64,000 bases of DNA from Verrucomicrobiaceae bacterium (lineage in GTDB: Bacteria > Verrucomicrobiota > Verrucomicrobiae > Verrucomicrobiales > Akkermansiaceae): contig RPOS01000016.1 of the NCBI GenBank assembly GCA_003820635.1, positions 5,416 to 69,415 on the forward strand, in the 5' to 3' direction. Both the position numbers and the translations under genes were made by a program. Below the pieces are notes generated by a model, which had not been told where the DNA came from, searched no databases, and saw only the letters and a list, made by a program, of their open reading frames with translations. Of this stretch, positions 43,381 through 51,268 are shown in pieces (positions within the stretch are counted from its first letter, which is position 1; each line of letters opens with the position of its first letter).

Positions 43381-45219
43381 TCAAGGATTGAAAGGCCGGA
43401 TGGCCTTGATGGTGAGCGTCTGCATGGTCTCGGTGGATTCGTCGCGGACTTGGACGGTCTCGCCGGGGCTGTGGCCGACAAGGGCTTTGCCGACTTCCGA
43501 GAGGTAGGAAACGAGTTTTTTATCCGGTTCGGAATCCCATGCGCCGAGCACGGTCATTTCGACATCCGCACCGGATGCGTCGGTGAGGGTGACGATGGTG
43601 CCGATGTTGACCATGCTGGCGTCCGAGCCCTTGAAATCGGTGCCGCGGGCGCGGGCGATGTCTTTTTCCAACTCGTTCTTGCGGTGGCCGAGGTAGCGCT
43701 GGAGGTCCTTGGCGGACTTGTATTCGAAGTTCTCGCGAAGGTCGCCGTAGGAACGGGCGATGGAGATGTCCTTGGTGTTTTGCGGGATGCGGACGCGGAC
43801 GAGTTCATCGAGCTCGGCCTTTTTCTTTTCGAGGCTTTCCCAGGAAACGAGCAGAGCCTCCTCGCGGCGCTGGTTGTTGCCGCTGACGAGTTCGGCCGTT
43901 TCCGGGCGGGCCTTGATGATGCGGGCCATGAGGGATTTTTTCTCAAGATCGCCGAAGACCGGGCAGTCCAGCAGGCGGCGGGAGAAATTGCGCGCCTCGT
44001 TGACGTCCATGATTTCCACCAGATCGATGAGCAGTTTCTTGTCATCGCCTAACAGACTCTGGAGGCGCGAGGTCTTGCGCGGCCCGTCGGAAAGGTGGTC
44101 GTTTTCCAGCAGGTTGAGAATGGAGGCGCCGACATCGGCCGAGAAGACCTCCGCAGAGGCGGCCTTGCGCTCGCGGCAGACCCAGATGAGGGCGTCCGAA
44201 CCGAGCGCGCGGCGGGCGATGGCCGAGCGCAGGTGGTTGACGAGTGCCGGCAGTTCGCCGCGCTCCAGCAGGATGCGGGCGATTTCGGTGACGCCGCGCG
44301 CCCCGACGCGGTCGAAGACGCGGACGATTTTTTCCACCCAGATGCCGCCGAAGGCATCCGGGAAGGCCTCATACACGGCGCGCTGGCGGCCGGAGGGCAG
44401 GGTGCCGGCTTCCTCGGCGAGTTTCACCGGATCCGCGGAAAGCAGCAGATCGGAGAGACGGACGGCGGTGGGATCGAGCTCGAGGGTTTTGGAGGAGCCG
44501 ATGACTTCATCGCGGGCGGCGACGAGTTGCAGCGCCTGGCCCAGTTGGACGCGGGCGGCTTTCTTGGCGCCCTCGTCGATGTCGGTGAGGAGCCGCTTGA
44601 GGGCGGCGGTGTCGTTGTCGAAAGCGCCGATGTCCGCGGCGATGGCCTCCAGTGCCTTGATCATGCCCTTGATGTCGCGGGCAGCCTCGAAATCGGCGAC
44701 GAGCGCCTGGGCCGGGCTTTGGCCACCGGTGCGCAGGACAATGGGCTCGGTGCGCTTTTGCGGGACCACGGCGAGGCGGCTTTCGCGCAGGGATTTTTTG
44801 GTGTTGTCCCACCATTTCTTGAAAGTGGCCTCGGGGATGACGGTGCCGCAGAGCTCCTTTTCGAGCGCATCGCCGGTCATGCTGCCGCCGTGGCTTTGGA
44901 GCAGGTGGACGACGAGCTGGACGGGGTCGCTTTTGGTGAGGGAGCGGAGTTCCTCGAGTTGCTCGATTTTTCTGGCGCGGAAATCGTCGGCCGGGATCCA
45001 CTCGGTTTTCTGGATGGCGAACTGGAGCTCCATGGCCTGGCCGGTGGATTTCTCGAAGTCGATGGTGACCTTTTTTCCGGGCAGGTCCCAATCGACCACC
45101 TTGCCAGCGCCGAAGGATTTGTGAATGCAGAAATTTCCGGGAGCCAATTGTGAAAGGCGCTCGCCGACCGGTTTTGGAATGCGGCCGGCTTCAACCAGTC
45201 TCGCCACGTCAGGATGCAT
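43381..45219 (-). CDS. greA: Giant GreA-type transcription elongation factor
   Basis: A 612-residue protein whose last 150 residues form a complete Gre factor: the coiled coil RREEALLVSWESLEKKKAELDELVRVRI, tip YGDLRENFEYKSAKDLQRY with the two acidic residues (D and E) that stimulate transcript cleavage, and the C-terminal FKBP-like domain GTIVTLTDASGADVEMTVLG. The N-terminal 450 residues are helical and unknown, beginning with a beta-barrel-like SFGAGKVVDWDLPGKKVTIDFEKS that resembles a CarD/Tudor-type fold. Chlamydial GreA has a similarly long N-terminal extension, which links this to the PVC superphylum. Start chosen at ATG 45219. Lies just downstream of the ECF sigma operon. Confidence 0.88.
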   Translation of the reverse strand: MHPDVARLVEAGRIPKPVGERLSQLAPGNFCIHKSFGAGKVVDWDLPGKKVTIDFEKSTGQAMELQFAIQKTEWIPADDFRARKIEQLEELRSLTKSDPVQLVVHLLQSHGGSMTGDALEKELCGTVIPEATFKKWWDNTKKSLRESRLAVVPQKRTEPIVLRTGGQSPAQALVADFEAARDIKGMIKALEAIAADIGAFDNDTAALKRLLTDIDEGAKKAARVQLGQALQLVAARDEVIGSSKTLELDPTAVRLSDLLLSADPVKLAEEAGTLPSGRQRAVYEAFPDAFGGIWVEKIVRVFDRVGARGVTEIARILLERGELPALVNHLRSAIARRALGSDALIWVCRERKAASAEVFSADVGASILNLLENDHLSDGPRKTSRLQSLLGDDKKLLIDLVEIMDVNEARNFSRRLLDCPVFGDLEKKSLMARIIKARPETAELVSGNNQRREEALLVSWESLEKKKAELDELVRVRIPQNTKDISIARSYGDLRENFEYKSAKDLQRYLGHRKNELEKDIARARGTDFKGSDASMVNIGTIVTLTDASGADVEMTVLGAWDSEPDKKLVSYLSEVGKALVGHSPGETVQVRDESTETMQTLTIKAIRPFNP

Positions 45220-45291
45220 GGCGCGGAAGATGGGAAGCGGCCCGGGAAAACGCAAGGCATTCCCTTGGAAAATCTTCCCGCTGCCCGCGCA

Positions 45292-46032
45292 TTACGGATT
45301 CCGCTCCGGCGGCGGCACCACCCGCGGCCGCGGCTGGCGTGCGGGCATTATGCGGCCGTCGAGCGCGTGGTCCAGGCCGCGGCGCAGCGCGTGGACGCGG
45401 CGGCGCCAATCCTGCGGAATTTCCTCAAGGCTGCCATCCACCGGGATCCGTCCCTCGTAAATCAACCCGTCTGCGGGATCTTGGATTTTCACGAGCAGGA
45501 GCTGCCCGTCACGCCGGACCTCCACGCGGCCCTCGGAGTTTGAATAGCTCGCGAGTTTCTCGGAAACATTGACCACGCGCATCGGCCCGCCGCATTCGCC
45601 GGGCAGGATGGCGGCGTCCACCAGGTCGCCGGGAAACACCCGCTTGGAGGCGGGCACTTCGCCCAGCTTCAAGATGACCTCCAGCGGCTGGCCACTGCGG
45701 AAGCCGGAGAGCCGGATCTCGTCGCCGGGCTTGTTGAGCCGCAGCAGGGCGGCGAGCTGGCCTTCGTTGACGAGCATCTGGTCGCCGATTTTCCAAATGA
45801 TATCAAACTCGCGCAGACCGGCGGCGGCGGCCGGGCCGTCCTTGTCGATCATGCGGATCACGAAACCGATGCCCGGTGGCAGCGATGGCATTTGCGCGGT
45901 GATCGTTTCATCCGGCTTGGAAACCTCCAGGCCGAGCCATGCGCGCGGCGCCTCGTGCGGACGCGGCAGTTCTTCCCCGGTCGTTGAAACGACCGGGATG
46001 AGCAGGCAGGCGATGACTAGGAAATGTTTCAT
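45292..46032 (-). CDS. Exported PDZ-domain protein
   Basis: A 246-residue protein with a Sec signal (MKHFLVIACLLIPVVSTTGE). A single PDZ domain is visible at about 30-125: WLGLEVSKPDET...PSLPPGIGFVIRMIDKDGPAAAAGLREFDIIWKIGDQMLVNEGQLAALLRLNKPGDEIRLSGF. The rest (SYSNSEGRVEVRRDGQLLLVKIQDPADG) is beta-rich. There is no protease domain, so it is probably a periplasmic sensor or scaffold. It follows the anti-sigma-like gene by one base in the ECF operon, so it may be part of the signal chain. Converges on the end of greA, with a 70-base gap. Confidence 0.72.
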   Translation of the reverse strand: MKHFLVIACLLIPVVSTTGEELPRPHEAPRAWLGLEVSKPDETITAQMPSLPPGIGFVIRMIDKDGPAAAAGLREFDIIWKIGDQMLVNEGQLAALLRLNKPGDEIRLSGFRSGQPLEVILKLGEVPASKRVFPGDLVDAAILPGECGGPMRVVNVSEKLASYSNSEGRVEVRRDGQLLLVKIQDPADGLIYEGRIPVDGSLEEIPQDWRRRVHALRRGLDHALDGRIMPARQPRPRVVPPPERNP

Positions 46033-46033
46033 C

Positions 46034-46492
46034 TCAGAACGCGCTCACCGGCATCAGCAGGAGTTCTTCCCGTGGTTCGGAAACCTGCATCACGATGCCC
46101 GTTTCCTCGTCAAAAAGGCTGTTTTCCTCCACGACTCGCACGCGCAGGGCACGCATCGCGCTGCCGTCGGAATCCTCGCGCCAGCCCTCGTCCGCCATCG
46201 ACTCGATGCGGTCGGACTCGCCCACTAACAGAAAGTCCGGCGGCGCGGCGGTGGCGGAGGCGCTTTGTTTGGCCGGGCGCATCCACACAGGCAGCGCCAG
46301 AGCGGCCACCAGCGAGGCGGCGAGCCCGCCGGCGATGAGGATGCGCCACGCGGGCAGGGCGGGGGACTTGCGCGGGCTTGCCGGGCCGGCGAGCTCATCG
46401 AGCATCGTCTCGATGCCGCGCTGGCCGCTCTCGCTGAGCGCGGGTGGCATCAGCCGGGCGAGGATGGTTTCCACTGAATCCTTCTCATGCAT
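46034..46492 (-). CDS. Probable anti-sigma/TM protein of ECF operon
   Basis: A 152-residue protein with one transmembrane helix at about 49-69 (WRILIAGGLAASLVAALALPVW). The N-terminus (residues 1-45, MHEKDSVETILARLMPPALSESGQRGIETMLDELAG) is helical and cytoplasmic; the C-terminus faces the periplasm and holds VGESDRIESMADEGWRE. There is no HxxxCxxC zinc anti-sigma motif. It overlaps the upstream ECF sigma gene by eight bases, so it is translationally coupled and is probably the cognate anti-sigma factor by position rather than by motif. Confidence 0.6.
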   Translation of the reverse strand: MHEKDSVETILARLMPPALSESGQRGIETMLDELAGPASPRKSPALPAWRILIAGGLAASLVAALALPVWMRPAKQSASATAAPPDFLLVGESDRIESMADEGWREDSDGSAMRALRVRVVEENSLFDEETGIVMQVSEPREELLLMPVSAF

Positions 46493-47009
46493 GGCGGGCC
46501 TCCTTCATGCGGCGCAGTTCCTGCGCGAGTTGTTCCATGGCGTAGCGGTAGCGGGAGGCGGCGGTGTTCGGGGAAATCGCCAGCGTTTCCGCGATCTGTT
46601 GGAAAGTGAGCCCGCCCCAGAACTTCATGATCACCACGTCGCGCAGCTTCGCGCTGAGGCGCTGGACGGCATCCCGCAGGATGAGCGCCTCCTCGTCCTC
46701 CTCCATCAGTGGATCGAGCCAGACGTCCTGGAAGTCGTTGAGGTAAATGACCGACTCCTCGCGCTTGCGGCGGCGCTTCTCGCTGCGGTGGTGGTTGAGC
46801 CCGCAGAAGCGGATGGTGGAAAACACCAGCGGCAGGTCCGGCGGTGTGCCGCCCTTGTCGGCCTGATGGTGCCACATCCGCAGAATGGCATCCTGCACGA
46901 GATCCTCGGCGTCCTCACGGCACTGGCTCCAGCCGCGTGCGAAAAGCAGCAGCCGCGGGCCGTTTTCGGCCAGCCACTGTTTCCATGAGGTCGCGGGGGA
47001 TTCCATCAT
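46485..47009 (-). CDS. ECF RNA polymerase sigma factor
   Basis: A 174-residue sigma-70 family protein of the ECF class. Region 2: LAENGPRLLLFARGWSQCREDAEDLVQDAILRMW (DAEDLVQD). Region 4: LSAKLRDVVIMKFWGGLTFQQIAETLAISPNTAASRYRYAMEQL (helix-turn-helix). It would direct RNA polymerase to a regulon controlled by the TM protein encoded next. The CPxC motif of redox-sensing sigmas is absent. Alternative start ATG 47006. It heads an operon with the TM and PDZ genes; no auto-regulated promoter was identified by eye upstream. Confidence 0.88.
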   Translation of the reverse strand: MMESPATSWKQWLAENGPRLLLFARGWSQCREDAEDLVQDAILRMWHHQADKGGTPPDLPLVFSTIRFCGLNHHRSEKRRRKREESVIYLNDFQDVWLDPLMEEDEEALILRDAVQRLSAKLRDVVIMKFWGGLTFQQIAETLAISPNTAASRYRYAMEQLAQELRRMKEARHA

Positions 47010-47081
47010 TCAGCAGGGTAATGCCCCGGCGCGGGGCTTTTGTCTGGAAAATCCGGCGGCCGCGGGAGGTGCGGCGGATTC

Positions 47082-47453
47082 TCAGTCGAGAAACTTGATT
47101 TTTCCCGGCACCGGCAGGCGGCCGAGGGCCATCGCCTCGTGCTGCTCATCGGTGCAGGAGGAATTGATCGGCGCGTCCGGCGCGGAATCGCTGGGCTGGA
47201 GGTAGCCGTTTTCGATCAGCCATTTCTCCACTTCCTCGCCGCTGATGTCCGGCAGCATGTGGCCGTCGATCTCGACGCAGGGCGAGAGCGGTTGGCCGCT
47301 GCGCTGCTCCATTTCCCAGCGAAAGGCGGGGTTCTTGATGATGTCCTTCTCCTCATATTCGAGGCCGTATTTGCGCATGATGGCGCGGACGCCTTCGCTC
47401 CAGCCACAGAAGGTTTTCAGGTAAGCGGTGATTTTCGGGGATGTTTGGCTCAT
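47082..47453 (-). CDS. Monothiol glutaredoxin-like protein
   Basis: A 123-residue thioredoxin-fold protein. KITAYLKTFCGWSEGVRAIMRKYGLEYEEKDI has a CGWS motif in place of CPYC, so it has a single active-site Cys. The usual cis-proline TVP is LSPCVEIDGH, and ISGEEVEKWL is the C-terminal glutaredoxin helix. A 35-residue extension (SDSAPDAPINSSCTDEQHEAMAL..) holds another cysteine and has no family match. Monothiol glutaredoxins often handle Fe-S clusters, whereas CGWS-type ones may have other roles. It stands alone between the sigma gene and the carbonic anhydrase, both on the minus strand. Confidence 0.82.
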   Translation of the reverse strand: MSQTSPKITAYLKTFCGWSEGVRAIMRKYGLEYEEKDIIKNPAFRWEMEQRSGQPLSPCVEIDGHMLPDISGEEVEKWLIENGYLQPSDSAPDAPINSSCTDEQHEAMALGRLPVPGKIKFLD

Positions 47454-47533
47454 GGGGTATCGGTTGTTTCGGGGGGAGCCATAAACGCGGACAGTCCGCT
47501 CCGCAAGTCTTCACGGTTCCCGGGCCGCGCGGC

Positions 47534-48145
47534 TCAATCGAGATTGTTCAAAGGCGCTTTGATGGCCGGGCGCAGTGGCAGGATGATCCCGTTGTCGAGG
47601 CGGTAAATCCAGCTGTGGACGAAAATCTCCTGCCCGCGCTCCCACGCGTCCTCGACGATGGTGGTGCGCGCCACGTGGCTGGCTTGGGCGAGCACGTTGA
47701 GCTCGCAAAGGCGGTCGCTGGCGGCTTCGGGCGGCAAGGCATCGAGCTCCTCGCGGTGCACACGGCGCAGTGCGCGGATGCCGGAAAGCCAGTTGTCGAT
47801 CATGCCGTGGCGGAAGTTTTCCAGCGCCGCGCGCACGCCGCCGCAGCCGTAGTGGCCGCAGACGATGATGTGGCGCACTTTGAGCACGTCCACCGCGTAT
47901 TGCAGCACGGCCAGCAGGTTGAAATCCGTCTCGGCCACCACGTTGGCGACATTGCGGTGCACGAACACCTCGCCCGGTGCCAGGCCGGTGATCTGGTTGG
48001 CCGGCACCCGGCTGTCCGAGCAGCCGATCCACAGGTATTGCGGCATTTGCTGGTTTTCCAGCTTGGCGAAAAAATCCGGGTCATCCGCATGGACGGATGC
48101 CGCCCAATTGCGGTTTCGTTGCAGCAGGTTTTCGAGAGTTTTCAT
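47534..48145 (-). CDS. can: Beta-class carbonic anhydrase
   Basis: Interconverts CO2 and bicarbonate. A 203-residue zinc enzyme: GCSDSRVPANQI (Cys, Asp, Arg of the active site), VFVHRNVANVV, HYGCGGVRAAL (His and Cys zinc ligands) and the C-terminal YRLDNGII. ATG 48145 gives MKTLENLLQRNRNW, close to the E. coli Can start. A strong hairpin repeat pair lies upstream (48250-48386), possibly within the untranslated region. Cytoplasmic. Confidence 0.93.
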   Translation of the reverse strand: MKTLENLLQRNRNWAASVHADDPDFFAKLENQQMPQYLWIGCSDSRVPANQITGLAPGEVFVHRNVANVVAETDFNLLAVLQYAVDVLKVRHIIVCGHYGCGGVRAALENFRHGMIDNWLSGIRALRRVHREELDALPPEAASDRLCELNVLAQASHVARTTIVEDAWERGQEIFVHSWIYRLDNGIILPLRPAIKAPLNNLD

Positions 48146-48249
48146 GGCGGCGAGTGGCAGCATCCAAGCCGGGAAATCCGCCCCCGTCCATCGCGGACTG
48201 GTGGTTTCGCGCAACAAGCTGCTCAGCCGTAACCATGCAGTGGGGAATC

Positions 48250-48386
48250 GTGGCGCGGGCGTCTCGCCCGCCGCCTTCCTTTCAAAATTCCTTTATCATT
48301 CCATCACATCCGGAAAACCAATGGGTGAAGCTGATGCGTTCCATGGCCTCGATGGAAAATGGCTGCGGGCGAGACGCCCGCGCCAC
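48250..48386. repeat. Paired REP-like hairpins (22-bp inverted repeats)
   Basis: GTGGCGCGGGCGTCTCGCCCGC (in two pieces: GTGGCGCGGGC and GTCTCGCCCGC) at 48250-48271 and its exact reverse complement at 48365-48386 flank about 93 unique bases. Each copy is itself a hairpin (GCGGGCG-tct-CGCCCGC). The region lies between rlmN and the carbonic anhydrase gene, both minus-strand, and appears to be a REP/BIME-type element. Confidence 0.75.
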
Positions 48387-48417
48387 TGTTCGCGTCCTTC
48401 CACTGCATGGTCACGGC

Positions 48418-49500
48418 TCAGGCCCCGGCCACCGCGATGATGCCTTCTTCGGTCTCCTGCTTGAGGCGGAGCTGGCCGCAGGCGGCATCGATGTCGTGGC
48501 CTTTTTCGAGGCGGAGGGTGGCGGAGACGCCGGCGTTTTTAAGGACATCGCGGAAGGCGCGGCAGCGGGTGTCGGACGGACGTTTCCACTCGAGGCCCTC
48601 CACGGTGTTGTAGGGAATGAGGTTCACCTTGGCGTGGAGGCGGCGGGCGTGGCGGGAGAGGATGGCGGCTTGTTCGAGGGAATCATTGACGCCATCTATC
48701 AGAATGTATTCGAGCGTGAGCTTCTGATTTTTGCGCGTGTTCCAGTAGTCGAGCGCGTCGAAGAGTTCGGCGACGGGCCACTTGCGGTTGATCGGCATGA
48801 TCTGCTGGCGCACTTCGTCGGTGGCGCCGTGGAGTGAGATGGCGAGGCGGATCTGCTGCGGGTGTTCGGCCAGCTGGCGGATCTGCGGCACGAGGCCGGA
48901 GGTGGAGATGGTGAGGTGGCGTGCGCCGAGGTGCAGGGTTTTTTCGCCGGTGATGAGGGCGATGGCTTCTAACAGATTGTCGAGGTTGGCGAGCGGCTCG
49001 CCCATGCCCATGAAAACGAGGTTGTCCACGCGTTCGCCGGAGAGTTGTTCGGCGGCGAGGACCTGGCCGGCGATTTCCGCGGGATCGAGGTGGCGGGTGA
49101 AACCGGCCAGGCCGGAGGCGCAGAACTTGCAGCCATAGGCGCAGCCGACTTGGGACGAGACGCAGAGCGTGCGGCGGTCGGACTTCTCGCCATAGAGCGC
49201 CGGGTTTGCCGGGATGAGCACGCTTTCCACATAGCGGCCGTCGTGCAGGCGGAAGAGGAATTTTCTCGTGGTGTCCGTCGAGCCTTGGGTGGTGGTGTGT
49301 TCCAGCGCGCTGAGACGGAAACTGGCGGCGAGTTTTTCCCGCAGGGCGGCGGGAAGGTTGGTCATCGCATCATAGGACGCGGCTTTCTTTTTCCAGACCC
49401 ATTCCAGGATCTGCGCGGCGCGGAACGATGGCTCGCCCGCGTCCTTGAGCCAAGTGGCAAGGGCGTCCGGCGTGAGTCCTGTGAGAGCGGGCAGGGGCAT
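48418..49500 (-). CDS. rlmN: 23S rRNA (adenine(2503)-C2)-methyltransferase RlmN
   Basis: A 360-residue radical SAM methyltransferase modifying A2503 of 23S rRNA and A37 in some tRNAs. CAYGCKFCASG holds the CxxxCxxC cluster ligands, VFMGMGEPLANLDN the SAM-binding GEPL, and LAISLHGATDEVRQQIMPINRKW and PYNTVEGLEWKRPS are family-specific. The catalytic Cys near the C-terminus is in DIDAACGQL. ATG 49500 gives MPLPALTGLTPDALATW, the expected start. No other gene overlaps its 5' end. Divergently transcribed from sppA 105 bases away. Confidence 0.96.
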   Translation of the reverse strand: MPLPALTGLTPDALATWLKDAGEPSFRAAQILEWVWKKKAASYDAMTNLPAALREKLAASFRLSALEHTTTQGSTDTTRKFLFRLHDGRYVESVLIPANPALYGEKSDRRTLCVSSQVGCAYGCKFCASGLAGFTRHLDPAEIAGQVLAAEQLSGERVDNLVFMGMGEPLANLDNLLEAIALITGEKTLHLGARHLTISTSGLVPQIRQLAEHPQQIRLAISLHGATDEVRQQIMPINRKWPVAELFDALDYWNTRKNQKLTLEYILIDGVNDSLEQAAILSRHARRLHAKVNLIPYNTVEGLEWKRPSDTRCRAFRDVLKNAGVSATLRLEKGHDIDAACGQLRLKQETEEGIIAVAGA

Positions 49501-49605
49501 GGGTGGCGCGGGAAATGGATGACTAGCGTCAAATAGGGAAATGAAAACCCCGGATTGAGCGGATTTTGCATGGATCTTTCGGATTTGTGACAACAGCCTT
49601 GCGGC

Positions 49606-50670
49606 ATGAGCTCCCACAATCCGCCACCGCTTCCCGCCGCATACCGTCCCGTGCCACCGCGCCGCAGCGTGTGGCCGTGGGTGATCGGGGCGGTGGTTCT
49701 CGGAGGGATCGGGCTTTTCGTGCTGATGATCGTGGGCGTTGTCAGTGCCTTGGTGGTAGGCATCAAGGAAGGGCCTTCGCTCGCCATGAGGTCCGGGCAT
49801 TTCAACAAAACCGTCATTCGCAGCGGGGGACCGCAGCGGATCGCCCACATCGACTTGGAAGGCATCATCACCGCATCCCCTTCGCGCGGCGGCTCCTCGA
49901 TGGTGGATGATTTCCGCGAGCTGGTGGAAGCCGCCGTCCATGACCACTCGGTCAGGGCCATCGTCATCCGCATCAATTCACCCGGTGGCGAGGTGACCGC
50001 ATCGGACCGCCTGCACCGCATCATCCAACAGGCGGACAAGAGCAAGCCGGTGGTCGCCTATCTCGATACCATCGCGGCATCCGGTGGCTATTATGCCGCC
50101 TGCGCCGGACGCCGGATCATCGCGCACCCCACCACATTCACCGGTTCCATCGGCGTCATCATGCAGTCCGTGAAATACGGGCAGCTTTTCGACAAGGTGG
50201 GCGTTTCCATGGAGGTTTACAAAAGCGGCGCGCTCAAGGACCTGCTCTCCGGCACGCGTGAAACCAGACCGGAGGAAATCGCGCTGGTCAACGAGCTCGT
50301 GCAGGAAACCTACACCCGCTTCCTCGGGGTGGTCTCCGCCAGCCGTGGGAAATCCATCGAGCAACTCCGTGCGTCGCCGCTCACCGATGGCCGCATTTTC
50401 TCCGGTTCCCAGGCATTGGATGCGGGTATGGTGGATCAGAACGGCTTCATCGAGGATGCCTACGATCAAGCCATGGATCTCGCCGGAGTGTCGGGGGCCA
50501 CGGTGATCCGCTACACTCCGAGGATCGGCATTTTTGATGCGCTTGCCCAGTTCAGCCGCGCTTCCGATGCGGGCTCGCGGGTGGAGATCGACGTGTCCGA
50601 GCGCTTGCTGCCGCGCCTGCAATCCGGGGTTCCGCTCTATCTGCATGCCGACGGCTATGGCGGCCGGTGA
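49606..50670 (+). CDS. sppA: Signal peptide peptidase SppA
   Basis: A 354-residue membrane-anchored serine/lysine protease that degrades leftover signal peptides. N-terminal cytoplasmic proline-rich stretch, then one membrane helix (WPWVIGAVVLGGIGLFVLMIV). The SppA/ClpP-like domain has IRINSPGGEVTASD, the Ser in TIAASGGYYAACAG, and the catalytic Lys region VYKSGALKDL. A typical short SppA, half the size of E. coli's tandem form. The next gene, aroK, begins 43 bases later with its own apparent ribosome-binding site. Confidence 0.92.
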   Translation: MSSHNPPPLPAAYRPVPPRRSVWPWVIGAVVLGGIGLFVLMIVGVVSALVVGIKEGPSLAMRSGHFNKTVIRSGGPQRIAHIDLEGIITASPSRGGSSMVDDFRELVEAAVHDHSVRAIVIRINSPGGEVTASDRLHRIIQQADKSKPVVAYLDTIAASGGYYAACAGRRIIAHPTTFTGSIGVIMQSVKYGQLFDKVGVSMEVYKSGALKDLLSGTRETRPEEIALVNELVQETYTRFLGVVSASRGKSIEQLRASPLTDGRIFSGSQALDAGMVDQNGFIEDAYDQAMDLAGVSGATVIRYTPRIGIFDALAQFSRASDAGSRVEIDVSERLLPRLQSGVPLYLHADGYGGR

Positions 50671-50713
50671 TTTTAGGATTCCGCACCGTTGAAGTGGGGG
50701 GATAAGCTGGGCC

Positions 50714-51268
50714 ATGAACGAAACGGAAATTTTGCCGGAGAACATTGTTCTCGTCGGCTTCATGGGCTGTGGGAAATCCACGGTGGGCAGGGAGTTGCAG
50801 CAGCGGCTCGGCTATCCGCTGGTGGACATGGACCAGGAAATCGAGCAGCGCGCGGGCAAGCCGATCACGGCGATTTTCGCGGAGCAGGGTGAGGCGGGCT
50901 TCCGCGAGATGGAAACGGCGGTGCTGCGGGAACTGGCCGGGCCCGGTGCCCCGCGGCGGATCATTTCCACCGGCGGCGGCGTGGTCGGCAGTGCGGGAAA
51001 CCGCGCCCTGCTCAGGAGCATGGGATACGTGGTCTGGCTGGATGCCCCCGCCGAGGTGATTCTGGAGCGCACCTCCAAGAACCGCAGCCGGCCCTTGCTC
51101 CACACCGAGGATCCGGCGCAGCGCATCCGCAGCCTGATGGCGGAGCGCCTGCCGCTCTATCAGGAAACCGCTCACCTCAAGCTCGACACCGCCGGGCTCG
51201 ACAGCGGCGAACTGGCCACCGGCATCCTGGAGTGCGCGCGCTACTTTTTCAGCCACCGTGCGGGATGA
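50714..51268 (+). CDS. aroK: Shikimate kinase
   Basis: Phosphorylates shikimate at the 3-OH in aromatic amino acid synthesis. The 184-residue protein has VLVGFMGCGKSTVGREL (P-loop), VDMDQEIEQRAG (shikimate/Mg binding), the EAGFREMETAVL motif with the shikimate-binding Arg, STGGGVVG, and the LID arginine in RSRPLL. The ATG of queG overlaps its stop (ATGA), so the two genes are translationally coupled, an odd but clear pairing. GC-rich; normal length. Confidence 0.95.
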   Translation: MNETEILPENIVLVGFMGCGKSTVGRELQQRLGYPLVDMDQEIEQRAGKPITAIFAEQGEAGFREMETAVLRELAGPGAPRRIISTGGGVVGSAGNRALLRSMGYVVWLDAPAEVILERTSKNRSRPLLHTEDPAQRIRSLMAERLPLYQETAHLKLDTAGLDSGELATGILECARYFFSHRAG

